A DNA stretch of 64,000 nucleotides. Origin: Polyangium spumosum. Lineage in GTDB: Bacteria > Myxococcota_A > Polyangia > Polyangiales > Polyangiaceae. A program made the translations under genes and the position numbers. Location: assembly GCF_009649845.1 (NCBI RefSeq), contig NZ_WJIE01000002.1, positions 372,001 through 436,000 on the forward strand, read 5' to 3'. Below the pieces are notes generated by a model. It did not search any database and had not been told where the DNA came from. It was given only the letters and a program-made list of their open reading frames with translations. This document shows, piece after piece, positions 8,971 to 17,817 of the stretch (position 1 is the first letter of the stretch; each line of letters opens with the position of its first letter).

Positions 8971-9930
8971 ATGGGCAGGGCACGCGACTTCACGACGCTC
9001 GGATACCGGCGCATCGTCAAGCTGCTGGTCTCGCTCGTCATCGTCCCGTCGGTGCTGCTGTCGGCGGTCGGCGCGTCGCTCGTGGTGCTCGGCGAGGCGC
9101 GGTACAACATCCTGATCGGGATCCTGGTGCTCACGTTCTCGAGCGCGCTGGTGACCGGCGTGATCCTGGTCTGGGTGTTCCTGCGGCGAGAGCGAGATCT
9201 CTCGGAGCTGCAAGCCGACTTCGTGTCGAAGGTGTCACACGAGCTGCGGACGCCGCTGACGTCGATCCGGATGTTCACCGAGACGCTGGTGCTGCGGCGC
9301 GGGGACAAGGAGAGCGAGGATCGATGCATCCTGGCGCTCAACAAGGAGAGCGCGCGGCTGCAGCAGCTCATCGATCGGCTGCTCGACTGGGGGAGGATGG
9401 AGAGCGGGCGGCGGGTCTACGATCTCTGCGAGCAGGACGTGGCGAAGGTGGTGGAGGAGGCGATCGCCGCGTTCGAACCCACGCGAGAGCAACGCCACGT
9501 GGAGCTCTCGCTGCACGTCGAGCCGGACCTGCCGCGCGTGTGGTGCGACCGCGCGGCCGTGGTGATCTCGATCGTGAACCTGCTCTCGAACGCCTACAAG
9601 TACGGAGGGCAGCCGCGGAAGATCGACCTCGCGGTGGAGCGGAAGCTCGACGAGGTGATGATCACGGTGCGCGACAACGGCAAAGGGATCGCGCGGCGAG
9701 AGCACAAGCGTATCTTCGAAAAATTCTACCGGGTCGATGATCTCCTTGCACGACAGCAAGAGGGGTCGGGGCTCGGGCTTGCGATCGTGCAACATGTGAT
9801 GCGCGCGCATCGAGGCCGCGTGTTCGTGGACAGCGAGCCGGGTCGAGGGAGCGCGTTCACGCTGGTGCTGCCGATCCAGACGAAGCTCCGGGTGCGCGAG
9901 CCGATGTCGAGCACGGGAGGGACGGCGTGA
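8971..9930 (+). CDS. Membrane sensor histidine kinase
   Basis: 319 residues. Two transmembrane helices lie at about residues 14-75 with almost no periplasmic loop, so any input is sensed in or at the membrane. HisKA follows with the H-box SHELRTP (His90), then a HATPase_c domain with N-box (NLLSNAYKYGG), G1 (DNGKGI), F-box (FEKFYR) and G2 (GSGLGLAI). All catalytic motifs are intact. The GTG of the response regulator overlaps this stop by 4 bases, so the pair is co-translated and almost certainly a cognate two-component system. The ATG at 8971 was taken because the reading becomes conserved from there; an upstream in-frame ATG at 8911 is possible. Confidence 0.88.
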   Translation: MGRARDFTTLGYRRIVKLLVSLVIVPSVLLSAVGASLVVLGEARYNILIGILVLTFSSALVTGVILVWVFLRRERDLSELQADFVSKVSHELRTPLTSIRMFTETLVLRRGDKESEDRCILALNKESARLQQLIDRLLDWGRMESGRRVYDLCEQDVAKVVEEAIAAFEPTREQRHVELSLHVEPDLPRVWCDRAAVVISIVNLLSNAYKYGGQPRKIDLAVERKLDEVMITVRDNGKGIARREHKRIFEKFYRVDDLLARQQEGSGLGLAIVQHVMRAHRGRVFVDSEPGRGSAFTLVLPIQTKLRVREPMSSTGGTA

Positions 9931-10688
9931 GCGTGGGAGCGTCAAGCGGCGCGGAACGTGATAGAGAGCCTGGGTCGATGAACCGAGTCGGACAGGGCGG
10001 CGGTCGGCGCACGGTCCTCGTCGTGGAGGACGACGACAGCATCGCGATGGGGCTCGAGATGAACCTGTCGGCCGAGGGGTACCACGTGCTCCTCGCGACG
10101 GACGGGGAGAGCGGTCTCGAGCTGGCGCGCGCTGGCGGGATCGATCTGCTGATCCTGGACGTGATGCTGCCGAAGCTGAACGGCTTCGAGCTCCTGCGAA
10201 TGCTCCGCGGCGAGCGATACACGATGCCGGTGATCATGCTGAGCGCGCGCGGCGCGGAGATGGACAAGGTGATGGGGCTCGAGCTGGGCGCCGAGGACTA
10301 CATCACGAAGCCGTTCGGGCTGGCGGAGCTCCTGGCGCGGGTGAAGGCCGTGCTCCGGCGCGACGCGATCGCGCGCGGGGACGACGCGAACGCGATCCGC
10401 GCCGCCGACCTCGAGATCCATCCGGCGACGCGGGAGGTGCGTCGCTCCGGGAAGCTCGTGGAGCTGACGGCGACGGAGTTCGACATCCTGTTTTGCCTGG
10501 TCAGCGCAGGCGGGCGGGTGCTGTCGCGGGAGCAGCTCCAGGCGAAGGTGTGGGGGCCGAGCCACCACGGGACGCCACGGACCGTGGACAATTTCGTCCT
10601 GCAGCTCCGAACGAAGCTGGAGGACAATCCGGCAAATCCCAGGCACCTGGTGACGGTGCGGGGCGTGGGCTACCGGTTCGTGGTTTGA
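9927..10688 (+). CDS. OmpR/PhoB-family response regulator
   Basis: 253 residues with a GTG start overlapping the kinase stop (GTGA), preceded by GGGAGG six bases upstream. A receiver domain (acidic pocket EDDDS, phospho-acceptor Asp78 in LLILDVMLP, Thr/Ser and Lys positions present as MLSARG and YITKPFG) is followed by a winged-helix trans_reg_C domain with VELTATEFDIL and GVGYRF. It is the DNA-binding output partner of the kinase at 8971. Target genes are unknown. An internal ATG at 9978 could be an alternative start, but it lacks a good ribosome site. Confidence 0.92.
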   Translation: MSVGASSGAERDREPGSMNRVGQGGGRRTVLVVEDDDSIAMGLEMNLSAEGYHVLLATDGESGLELARAGGIDLLILDVMLPKLNGFELLRMLRGERYTMPVIMLSARGAEMDKVMGLELGAEDYITKPFGLAELLARVKAVLRRDAIARGDDANAIRAADLEIHPATREVRRSGKLVELTATEFDILFCLVSAGGRVLSREQLQAKVWGPSHHGTPRTVDNFVLQLRTKLEDNPANPRHLVTVRGVGYRFVV

Positions 10689-10695
10689 GCGAGCG

Positions 10696-10840
10696 GCGTG
10701 GGGCGAGCGCCCACGCAAAGGGCGTGGTCGGTCCCCCCGAACTCGGGCTCGCGAGGCGAGCCCTCGAACAGCAGGACCCACCGCCCACGCCCTTTGCGTG
10801 AGCACTCCACCCCACGCCTCGTTCCATGGGCACGAGGCGT
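10696..10840. repeat. Nested palindromic intergenic element
   Basis: This region lies between convergent genes. A 16-base inverted repeat (CACGCAAAGGGCGTGG at 10712-10727 and its complement at 10785-10800) encloses an 8-base hairpin (GGGCTCGC, loop GAG, 10745-10763). A further hairpin sits just after the regulator stop (GCGTGGG / CCCACGC, 10696-10716) and another before the convergent gene (ACGCCTCGT / ACGAGGCGT, 10814-10840). The first hairpin and the long arm share bases, so they would form alternative structures. No T-run is present. It may act as a rho-assisted terminator or a REP-like element. Confidence 0.7.
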
Positions 10841-10851
10841 AGGGAAAGGGC

Positions 10852-11292
10852 TCAGGGCGCCTGGCAGAACTTGTTGATGCTGTCGACGAGGGGATCCTCT
10901 TGCTTGACGGCCTTGTCGAGGGCGGCCTGGGCCGAGTTGATCTTGGCGAGGTCCTTGGCGTCGGCAGCGGCGGCCATGTCGCGGGCGGCCTTGGCGACGT
11001 CCTTCGCCATCGTCTGGTACTCGGTGGAGTACTTCTTGAGCTCGGGGATCGAGAGATCCACCTTGGCGGCGTCGGCGGCGACCTTGTCCATCGAGTCGGC
11101 CATGCCCTTGAGCTCGGCCGCGCCCGTGGGATCGGCGCCGCCCTTCGGGGTCTTGTTGAGGCTCTCGACGCCTTTGTTGATCACCTCGATGAGCTGGTTG
11201 CACTCGGTGATCTTCTTCTGGCCGCAGGCCGTGGCACCCACGATCAACGCGGCGCCCAAGATCGCGGCCGACAACATGGATTGATGACGCAT
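10852..11292 (-). CDS. Small helical lipoprotein, function unknown
   Basis: 146 residues. The start is set by an AGGAG ribosome site and a lipoprotein signal ending GATAC (Cys23). The mature part is predicted to be almost entirely helical (Ala/Lys/Asp-rich, with heptad-like spacing) and has one Cys near each end (CNQLIE and the final KFCQAP) that could form a disulfide. No family motif was recognised; short helical lipoproteins of this build are common in myxobacteria. The next gene upstream on the same strand (11358) is 65 bases away, so joint transcription is possible. Confidence 0.75.
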   Translation of the reverse strand: MRHQSMLSAAILGAALIVGATACGQKKITECNQLIEVINKGVESLNKTPKGGADPTGAAELKGMADSMDKVAADAAKVDLSIPELKKYSTEYQTMAKDVAKAARDMAAAADAKDLAKINSAQAALDKAVKQEDPLVDSINKFCQAP

Positions 11293-11357
11293 CTTCGACT
11301 GTCTCCTGTGGAGGGGTTCGGTGGCCGCTTTCTTCGAAGAGGCCAGGGACTTCAAGG

Positions 11358-11828
11358 TCACGAGCGTACGCGCCAGTTGCCGTGGAAGGTACGTCCCACG
11401 TCGTCGGCCGTCGGGTCGGTCACGATGATCTCGGGACGACCGTTCTCCGCGTAGACGATGGTATTTTGCCGGAAGACGCGCCCGAACGCGATGGCCTCGT
11501 CGCGCTCCATGCCGTAGACGAGCCACGCCGGCTCGCGCCAGACGCCCTCGGGCTCCGACTCCGAGCCGATACAAGGCTCGACGCGGTAGCAGCCCAGGAT
11601 GAGCAGGTCCCGGAGCACGTGGTGGCGCTGCTCGTTCACCTTGCGCGGCAGGAGCATCGAACGCGGGTTGTAGGCCGTGAGCACGGCGAAACGCCGGTTC
11701 AGGAGCTCGGGCAAGGCCGAGTGATCCTGGACGATCTCGCCGTCGAGCGAGGCGCGGAGCGGCGCGCCATGCGGGCCGGGGAACTCGTAGATCGTCGCGA
11801 GGTACGAACGGAGGAGCGCTTGGTCCAT
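11358..11828 (-). CDS. DUF3293-type protein
   Basis: 156 residues, soluble. The sequence matches the DUF3293 layout: LTAYNPRS near the middle, an EPAWLVYGMERDEAIAFG block, and FRQNTIVYAENG near the end, as in short cytosolic proteins of unknown function. ATG start at 11828. It may be transcribed with the lipoprotein downstream. The 138 bases to the divergent ABC operon at 11967 should hold both promoters; I did not find convincing -35/-10 boxes. Confidence 0.75.
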   Translation of the reverse strand: MDQALLRSYLATIYEFPGPHGAPLRASLDGEIVQDHSALPELLNRRFAVLTAYNPRSMLLPRKVNEQRHHVLRDLLILGCYRVEPCIGSESEPEGVWREPAWLVYGMERDEAIAFGRVFRQNTIVYAENGRPEIIVTDPTADDVGRTFHGNWRVRS

Positions 11829-11966
11829 CGATAGGTCTGACCGCTCCTACCAGAGTGGCGGCCCGCCCGCTACCAGGCTCGGTCGAGAAGGGGCCGGTCG
11901 AGGGTCCGCGTGAGCCCGCCCGCGCGTCTTTCCCTTCTCCACGGGCTGCGCTAAGGCGAACGCCCG

Positions 11967-12938
11967 ATGATCGAGGTGGAGCGCCTCTCCAAGTCGTATG
12001 GCGCCTTTCGCGCCGTCTCGGATGTGTCGTTTCACGTCGAGCGGGGCGAGGTCGTGGGGTTCCTCGGGCCGAACGGCGCCGGGAAGAGCACCACGCTGCG
12101 CATGCTCGCGGGTTTCCTCGGGCCGAGCTCGGGGCGGATCCGCATCGGAGGGCACGACATCGGCGAGGAGCCGCTGCTCGCGCGGGAGAAGCTCGGGTAC
12201 ATGCCCGAGACGTCGCCGCTGTATCCGGAGATGCGGGTGCGGGAGTATCTCGCGTTCCGCGCCGAGCTGAAGCGCGTGCCGCGAGGCGCGCGGGCCAGAG
12301 CGGTCGAACGAGCGGCCGAGGAGGCGCGGGTCGACGACATGGCGGATGTGCTCGTCCGGCACCTGTCGAAGGGCTACCGGCAACGCGTCGGGCTCGCGGA
12401 CGCGCTGCTCGGGGATCCGCCGGTGCTCATCCTCGACGAGCCCACGGCGGGGCTGGATCCGAACCAGATCCGCGAGGTGCGCGAGCTCGTGCGGCGGCGC
12501 GGCAAGGATCACGCGATCCTGATCTCGACGCACATCCTGTCGGAGGTCGAGGCGACGTGCTCGCGCGCGCTCGTGGTCGCGCGAGGCAAGCTCGTGGCGT
12601 CGGGGACCATCGAGGAGCTGCGCGAAATGCGGAGGGCCTCGGGCCTGCGGATCGTGGTGCGCGGAGAGGCGGCGCGCGCGCTCGGGATCGTCCGCGCGTT
12701 GCCGGAGGTCGCGGAGGCGACGGTGGATGCGGGGCGAACGCAGGCTCCCGAGACGGCGGAGCTGCTCGTCGAGTACCAGCGCGCCGAGGGCGGGGCCGAG
12801 GTCGCCGAGAGGGTCGTCGCGGCGCTCGTGGGCGCGGGGCTCGGGGTGCGGGAGGTCGTGCCGCGCGCGGCATCGCTCGAGCAGGTCTTCTCGGAGCTCA
12901 CGCGAGGGGACGAGGAAGCGGCCGAGGTGCAGGCGTGA
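11967..12938 (+). CDS. ABC transporter ATP-binding protein (GldA-like)
   Basis: 323 residues. Complete ABC ATPase: Walker A GPNGAGKST (about residues 38-46), Q-loop region, a signature written LSKGYRQRVGLADAL, Walker B PVLILDEPTAGLDP, and switch His in STHILSEVE. The last ~100 residues form the extra domain typical of ABC-2 exporters. It is the first of four genes with 4-base overlaps: the permease, a GldG-like protein and a DUF4340 protein follow. Family knowledge links this set to the gldA/gldFG-type export unit; the substrate is unknown. Confidence 0.92.
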   Translation: MIEVERLSKSYGAFRAVSDVSFHVERGEVVGFLGPNGAGKSTTLRMLAGFLGPSSGRIRIGGHDIGEEPLLAREKLGYMPETSPLYPEMRVREYLAFRAELKRVPRGARARAVERAAEEARVDDMADVLVRHLSKGYRQRVGLADALLGDPPVLILDEPTAGLDPNQIREVRELVRRRGKDHAILISTHILSEVEATCSRALVVARGKLVASGTIEELREMRRASGLRIVVRGEAARALGIVRALPEVAEATVDAGRTQAPETAELLVEYQRAEGGAEVAERVVAALVGAGLGVREVVPRAASLEQVFSELTRGDEEAAEVQA

Positions 12939-13684
12939 AGGGGTTCTGGCCGATCTTCAAGCGTGAGCTCTTCGCGCTCTTCGTCACGCCGCTCGCCTGG
13001 GTGGTGATCACGTCGTTCCTGCTCTTGCAGGGCCTGCACTTCTTCCTGATCGTCGTGAACTTCGCGGCGGCGCCGATGGAGTCGATCGGCGACAGCGGGC
13101 CGGTGCAGGCGTTCTTCGGCCAGACGATGCTCCTCTACGTGCCGCTCCTGCTCGTCTGCCCGCTGCTCACGATGCGGCTCTTCGCCGAGGAGCGGCGCAG
13201 CGGGACGATCGAGACGTTGCTCACGGCGCCCGTGGGCACGGTGGGCGTGGTGCTGGCGAAGTACGCGGCGGCGGTCGCGACGTACGTCGTCATGTGGGCG
13301 CCGACGGTGCTCTACATCGTGATCCTCGCGCGGACGGGCGACGTCGACTGGCGGGTCGTGGGGACGAGTTACCTGTCGGTCTTCGCGATCGGCGCGGGGT
13401 ACCTGTCGATCGGGGTCATGACGAGCGCGCTCACGCAGAGCCAGCTCACGGCCGCGGTGCTCTCGGCGCTGGCGATCGCGGGGCTCTTTTTCTTCGGGTT
13501 CGCGGAGTTCATCGTGCCCGACGGGCCCGCGCACGATCTGGCGACACACGTATCCGTTTGGACACAAATGAACGACGCGTCGCGCGGGCTGCTCGACTCG
13601 CGGAGGCTCGTCTTCGACGCGACCGTCGTGCTCCTGCCGCTCTTCGTCACGGTGCGCGCCGTCGAGGCGTGGAGGTGGGGATGA
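12935..13684 (+). CDS. ABC-2 type permease (GldF-like)
   Basis: 249 residues with about six transmembrane helices. Signature regions are FKRELFALFVTPLAWVV near the start and MRLFAEERRSGTIETLLTAP, the conserved cytosolic coupling segment of GldF-like ABC-2 permeases. The GTG start overlaps the ATPase stop (GTGA), and the stop overlaps the next ATG (ATGA), so all are translationally coupled. It forms the membrane channel for the ATPase at 11967. Confidence 0.9.
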   Translation: MKGFWPIFKRELFALFVTPLAWVVITSFLLLQGLHFFLIVVNFAAAPMESIGDSGPVQAFFGQTMLLYVPLLLVCPLLTMRLFAEERRSGTIETLLTAPVGTVGVVLAKYAAAVATYVVMWAPTVLYIVILARTGDVDWRVVGTSYLSVFAIGAGYLSIGVMTSALTQSQLTAAVLSALAIAGLFFFGFAEFIVPDGPAHDLATHVSVWTQMNDASRGLLDSRRLVFDATVVLLPLFVTVRAVEAWRWG

Positions 13685-15354
13685 GCGAGCCGAAGAAGCC
13701 CAGGAAGGGCAAGAAGGCGCGCAGGGACGAGGCCACGACCTCGGCAGGCGGGAAGGCCCCGGCCGTGAAGGCGCCCGCGCCGCGCGACGAAACGACGTCC
13801 GAAGCGCCCGCCGGCACGAGCGCGGGGACGAAGCTCGGCGCGCTCGTCGGGCTCGTGGCGGCGATGGTGCTGGCGGTGCTCGTGAACGTGGTCGCGGCGC
13901 GGCACTACGAGCGCTTCGATCTCACGAAGGGCGGGCTCTACACGTTGAGCCCCGCGACAGAGCAGACGCTCGCGGCGCTCGGCGAGCCCATCCGCGTCGA
14001 CGTGCTCTTGCCCGCGGGTGATCCGCTCACGCTCTCGATCCGGCACCTGCTCGAGGCCTACCGCAGCGAGACGACGCGCCTCGAGGTGCACTTCACGGAC
14101 CCCGATCGCCACGCGGCCGAGTTCCTCGCGGTGCAGCGCAAGTACGACGAGCGCGTCGTCGACGGTCGGGTGGTGACCGAGGCGGCGATCGTCATCACGC
14201 GCGGCGATCGTGTCCAGTTCATCGCGCCGCGGGATCTGGTGGAGGTCGAGGACGAGAACGACGTGCGGGCGCGGCCACGCCTCGAGCAGGCGCTCACCGC
14301 GGCGATCCGCGCCGTCGTGTCGACGGACAGGCCGAAGATCTGCTTCACGACGGGGCACGACGAGAAGTCGATCGAGACGGGCGGCAGCGGCCTCGCGCCG
14401 CTCCGGGAGCGGCTCGAGAAGAACGGGCACGAGGTCGCGACGATCGAGGCTCGTGAGAGCGCCGAGGACAAGGACGAGGCGCGCGCGCCGTACGCCGGTT
14501 GTCGCGTGGTCGTGGTCGCGGGGCCGGGTCAGCGCTTCTCCGAGGCGGCCACGAAGAAGCTCGAGGCCTTCGTCGAGCAGGGCGGCAACGTTCTCGTCGC
14601 GGCCGGGCCCGTGCCCGACCAGGGCGACCAGCGGTACCTCGATCTCGGCCTGGATCCGCTGCTCGATCGCTTCGGGATCGCGCTCTCGCGGGACTTCGTG
14701 TTCGAGACCGACGCGCGCCTGCGCGCCGTGCGTGGGTACGGCGAGACGTTCTTGCCGATCGCCAAGCCGCATCCCATCACCGAGGGGCTGATCCGCGCCG
14801 AACAGCAGGGCCTCGGCGCGGTCATGACGGTCGCGAGCTCGCTCCAGAAGACGGGCAAGGGCGCCGCCGCGGTGTCGCCTCTGCTCGAGACGAGCGAGGA
14901 CGCGTTCGGCATGGTCGACTTCTTCACGTGGGCGAAGAACCCCTCGGAGCCCGCGCCGAACGACGCGGATCACAAGGGGCCGCTCACGGTCGCGTTCGCC
15001 GCCGAGTCGCCGAAGCGCCCGGGCGCCGAGCGTGGCGCGAGGGCCGTCGTCATCGGCTCGGCGAGCCCCATGATGGGCGAGAACTGGCAGAGCGACGAGC
15101 TGCGCGGCACGGCGATCTTCGTCGAGAGCGCGATCGCCTGGCTCGCCTCCGCCCCCGCGCCGCTCGACATCCCGAACAAGCCCGCCTTCACCGCGGGCCT
15201 GCGCATGAGCGAGGGCTCGCTCGCCTCGATCTTCCGCTACGTGGTGGTGTTCATCCCGCTCGCGGCCGTGCTCACCGGCATCGCCGTGCACCTCCGGCGC
15301 CGCGCGACGGAGCGGCGAGGGACACGCAAGGAGAAGGAGCGAGCGCCCGAATGA
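13681..15354 (+). CDS. GldG-like ABC-associated auxiliary protein
   Basis: 557 residues. A Lys/Ala/Pro-rich cytosolic N-terminus (about 50 residues) is followed by one transmembrane helix, a large extracytoplasmic domain and a final helix near residues 520-545 with a basic tail. The domain begins with RFDLTKGGLYTLSPATEQTL, the hallmark of the ABC_transp_aux/GldG family, and contains a ThuA/DUF4350-like segment (ICFTTGHDEKS, VVVVAGPGQRFSEAA, GGNVLVAAGP). It is coupled by ATGA overlaps on both sides. It probably assembles with the ATPase and permease as the extracytoplasmic part of the complex. Confidence 0.88.
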   Translation: MSEPKKPRKGKKARRDEATTSAGGKAPAVKAPAPRDETTSEAPAGTSAGTKLGALVGLVAAMVLAVLVNVVAARHYERFDLTKGGLYTLSPATEQTLAALGEPIRVDVLLPAGDPLTLSIRHLLEAYRSETTRLEVHFTDPDRHAAEFLAVQRKYDERVVDGRVVTEAAIVITRGDRVQFIAPRDLVEVEDENDVRARPRLEQALTAAIRAVVSTDRPKICFTTGHDEKSIETGGSGLAPLRERLEKNGHEVATIEARESAEDKDEARAPYAGCRVVVVAGPGQRFSEAATKKLEAFVEQGGNVLVAAGPVPDQGDQRYLDLGLDPLLDRFGIALSRDFVFETDARLRAVRGYGETFLPIAKPHPITEGLIRAEQQGLGAVMTVASSLQKTGKGAAAVSPLLETSEDAFGMVDFFTWAKNPSEPAPNDADHKGPLTVAFAAESPKRPGAERGARAVVIGSASPMMGENWQSDELRGTAIFVESAIAWLASAPAPLDIPNKPAFTAGLRMSEGSLASIFRYVVVFIPLAAVLTGIAVHLRRRATERRGTRKEKERAPE

Positions 15355-17615
15355 GCCTCGCGAAGACCACGAAAAAACACGCGACCACGATCGTCCTCTG
15401 CGCCCTGGCGATCGGGGCGGGCGCGTATGTGTTCGTCGTGGATCGGGGCTCGGTCACGACCGAGGAGGCCGAGCAACGTAAAAAAAACGTGCTGCTCGCC
15501 TGGAGGCCGGACGAGATCACGGAGCTCACGTTCGAGCAGGGTGGCTCGTCCGCGAAGCTCACGCGCACGCCGCCCGACGCGCTCGGGCAACGTTTTTGGG
15601 AGGTCACGATCGGGGGCGAGCGGTTCCCCGCGGAGGCGCAGATCGTCGATCAGCTCCTCGGCACGCTCGAGTTCGCCACGCACGAGCGGATCCTCGCGCC
15701 GGACAGCGTGGATCACGCGGCGCTCGGCCTCGACGCGCCCCGCGCGCGCATCGTCGTGGTCACGCCGGGACGCTCCTCCACGCTCGCGATCGGCGGCCCT
15801 GCGCCGACACCGGCCGGCGCCGCGGTCGTCGAGGTCCACGAGGGGGATCGCGCCTCGTTCCAGGTGATCACGAAGGAGCTCGTCACGGCGCTCGTGATCG
15901 ATCCGAGCTCGCTCCGATCGAAGGATCTCCTCCCCTACCCGACGTCCGACGTCACGCGCTTCGAGATCGAAAACCCGAGCGGCAAGTACCACCTCGCGCG
16001 CGGGCCGAACGGTGACGCCCTGAAGCTCGACGGCCCCGCGAAGGAGGCTGGCCGGCGCGCCTCCCGCGCCGCGACGGACGAGCTCCTCGATACGCTCTCG
16101 CGCCTGCGGGCCGAGGCCTTCCTCTCGGACGAAGCCGCGCGCCGCGCCTCCACGCCCGCCGCGACGCTCACGCTGATCCCCAAGGACGAGGCCAAACCCA
16201 AGGGCACCCTCGTCCTCGGCGGTGCGTGCCCAGACAAACCCGACCTCGTCGTCGCGTTGCAGACGGCCCCCGCCCGCGCCGCGGCCTGCGTCTCGAAGGG
16301 CTTCCTCGACGCGCTCTCCAGGCCCGAGAGCGCGTTCGTGGATCACGCCGCGTTCTTCGCGACGATCGACGAGGTCCACGAGATCACCCTCACCGCCGGC
16401 GATCGCCGCATCGATCTCGCGCGCAAGGGCACGGGCTTCCACCAGCGCGCCCCCGAGGATCGCGAGATCGAGGGCGACACTGGCCGCGTCTTCCTCGAGT
16501 CGATCCTCGCCCTCCGCGCGAGCGATTTCCTCACGACCGGCGATCGCGCCTCGCTCGGCCTCGACCCGCCGCAGGGCAAGGTCCGCGTCGTCTCGGTGCT
16601 CCCGTCGCGGAGCCCGGACGGCGGCGACGACGATCGCGTCGAGGAGCTCCTCGTCGGCAAACCCCAGGGCGAGATCGTCCCCGTCCTCCGGAGCTACGAC
16701 GGCGCCGTGCTCGCGCTCCCCGCCGATCGAGCTCGCGCGCTCTTCCCGAGCAAGATCACCCTGCGCAGCCCGACCGTGATCGACGCGCCGGAGACGAGCC
16801 TACGCGCCCTGCGGATCACCGAAGGCGACCGCGTTCAGCAGCTCGAGCGCACGGCCGAGGGGAGCTTCGCGCTCGAAGAACCTCGCGGGAAGAACCTCGC
16901 GGCCGATCTCGGCTTCGGCACCGAGCTCGCCACTGCGCTCTTGCCCTTGCGCGTCGAGCGTTTTGTCGCCGAGCGCGACGACGGATCGTTTGGCCTCGCG
17001 AGCCCGCGCCTCGTCATCGAGGCCGATCTCTCCGCAGGCGGCGACGCCGGCGCGCGTACCGTGCGCCTGCTCATCGGCGCCCCCACGACGGGCGGCTCCT
17101 TCGCGCGCCTCGACGGCGACGACGCCGTCTTCGTCATCGACCCCAAGATCGAGTCCGCCGCGGGGAAATGGTTGCTCGATCGATCGATCTTCACCTTCGA
17201 CGTGGCGGAGATCGTCAAGGTCACCGTCACTCCTTCCGATCGACGCAAGCCGCCCCTCGTCCTCGAGCGCGCGGGGGACACGCTGCGCATCCAGGGCGAC
17301 GCCGCGGCCACCACGAAGGCCGCCGCGATCCGCGACGCGCTCGCCGACCTCGTCCCCGAAGCCGCCGTCAGCGTCGGCCCGCCCCGCAAGGAAGAGGGCC
17401 TCGACCCGCCCGCCGTCGTGATCACCATCGAACGCAGGGGCCACGATCCCGATGCCCCCGCCACCGTCGACCCCGAGCGCACCCTGCGCATCTCCCTCGG
17501 CGCCGGCGACGCGTACCGCGGGACGAACGTCACCTACGCCCGCCGCGACGGCGTCGGCGCCACCTACGCCATCGCGCAAGCCAAGACGCGAATCTTCCTG
17601 GACGCAGCGCGCTAA
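15351..17615 (+). CDS. DUF4340 membrane-anchored protein
   Basis: 754 residues with one N-terminal transmembrane helix (about residues 10-30) and a long extracytoplasmic region built of repeated DUF4340-like blocks. Examples are ITELTFEQGG and FATHERILAP near the start, DEVHEITLTAGDRRIDLARKG in the middle and VAEIVKVTV late. DUF4340 genes commonly sit beside GldG-like genes, and here the ATG overlaps the gldG-like stop. It is the last gene of the operon. A weak hairpin (CCTCCGA / TCGGAGG, 17630-17655) lies 15 bases after the stop without a T-run. Molecular role unknown. Confidence 0.85.
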   Translation: MSLAKTTKKHATTIVLCALAIGAGAYVFVVDRGSVTTEEAEQRKKNVLLAWRPDEITELTFEQGGSSAKLTRTPPDALGQRFWEVTIGGERFPAEAQIVDQLLGTLEFATHERILAPDSVDHAALGLDAPRARIVVVTPGRSSTLAIGGPAPTPAGAAVVEVHEGDRASFQVITKELVTALVIDPSSLRSKDLLPYPTSDVTRFEIENPSGKYHLARGPNGDALKLDGPAKEAGRRASRAATDELLDTLSRLRAEAFLSDEAARRASTPAATLTLIPKDEAKPKGTLVLGGACPDKPDLVVALQTAPARAAACVSKGFLDALSRPESAFVDHAAFFATIDEVHEITLTAGDRRIDLARKGTGFHQRAPEDREIEGDTGRVFLESILALRASDFLTTGDRASLGLDPPQGKVRVVSVLPSRSPDGGDDDRVEELLVGKPQGEIVPVLRSYDGAVLALPADRARALFPSKITLRSPTVIDAPETSLRALRITEGDRVQQLERTAEGSFALEEPRGKNLAADLGFGTELATALLPLRVERFVAERDDGSFGLASPRLVIEADLSAGGDAGARTVRLLIGAPTTGGSFARLDGDDAVFVIDPKIESAAGKWLLDRSIFTFDVAEIVKVTVTPSDRRKPPLVLERAGDTLRIQGDAAATTKAAAIRDALADLVPEAAVSVGPPRKEEGLDPPAVVITIERRGHDPDAPATVDPERTLRISLGAGDAYRGTNVTYARRDGVGATYAIAQAKTRIFLDAAR

Positions 17616-17817
17616 CGCGGCCGCTCGATCCTCCGAAGGACGGAATCCTCGGAGGTGCGTCGCAGCCGATGGGGATAGTCCGGAGCACTGTTCGGACGCC
17701 CTCCCCTGCCGCGACATGCAGGAAATCGCCTGGTCTTTGCGCGAGCCAGGATCCCGGCGAACAAGAAAGCGCAAGGGTGGACCCTCGCGAAGAAAAGAAG
17801 GTAGACTCCGTCAGCCC

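Noticed and set aside
13369-15291. Minus-strand open frame of 640 codons opposite the GldG-like gene
   Set aside because: The plus strand has family motifs and ATGA overlaps; the antisense product is Arg/His-rich without homology features.
17630-17655. Terminator after the DUF4340 gene
   Set aside because: The 7-base stem (CCTCCGA/TCGGAGG) has a 12-base loop and no T-run, too weak to annotate as a terminator.
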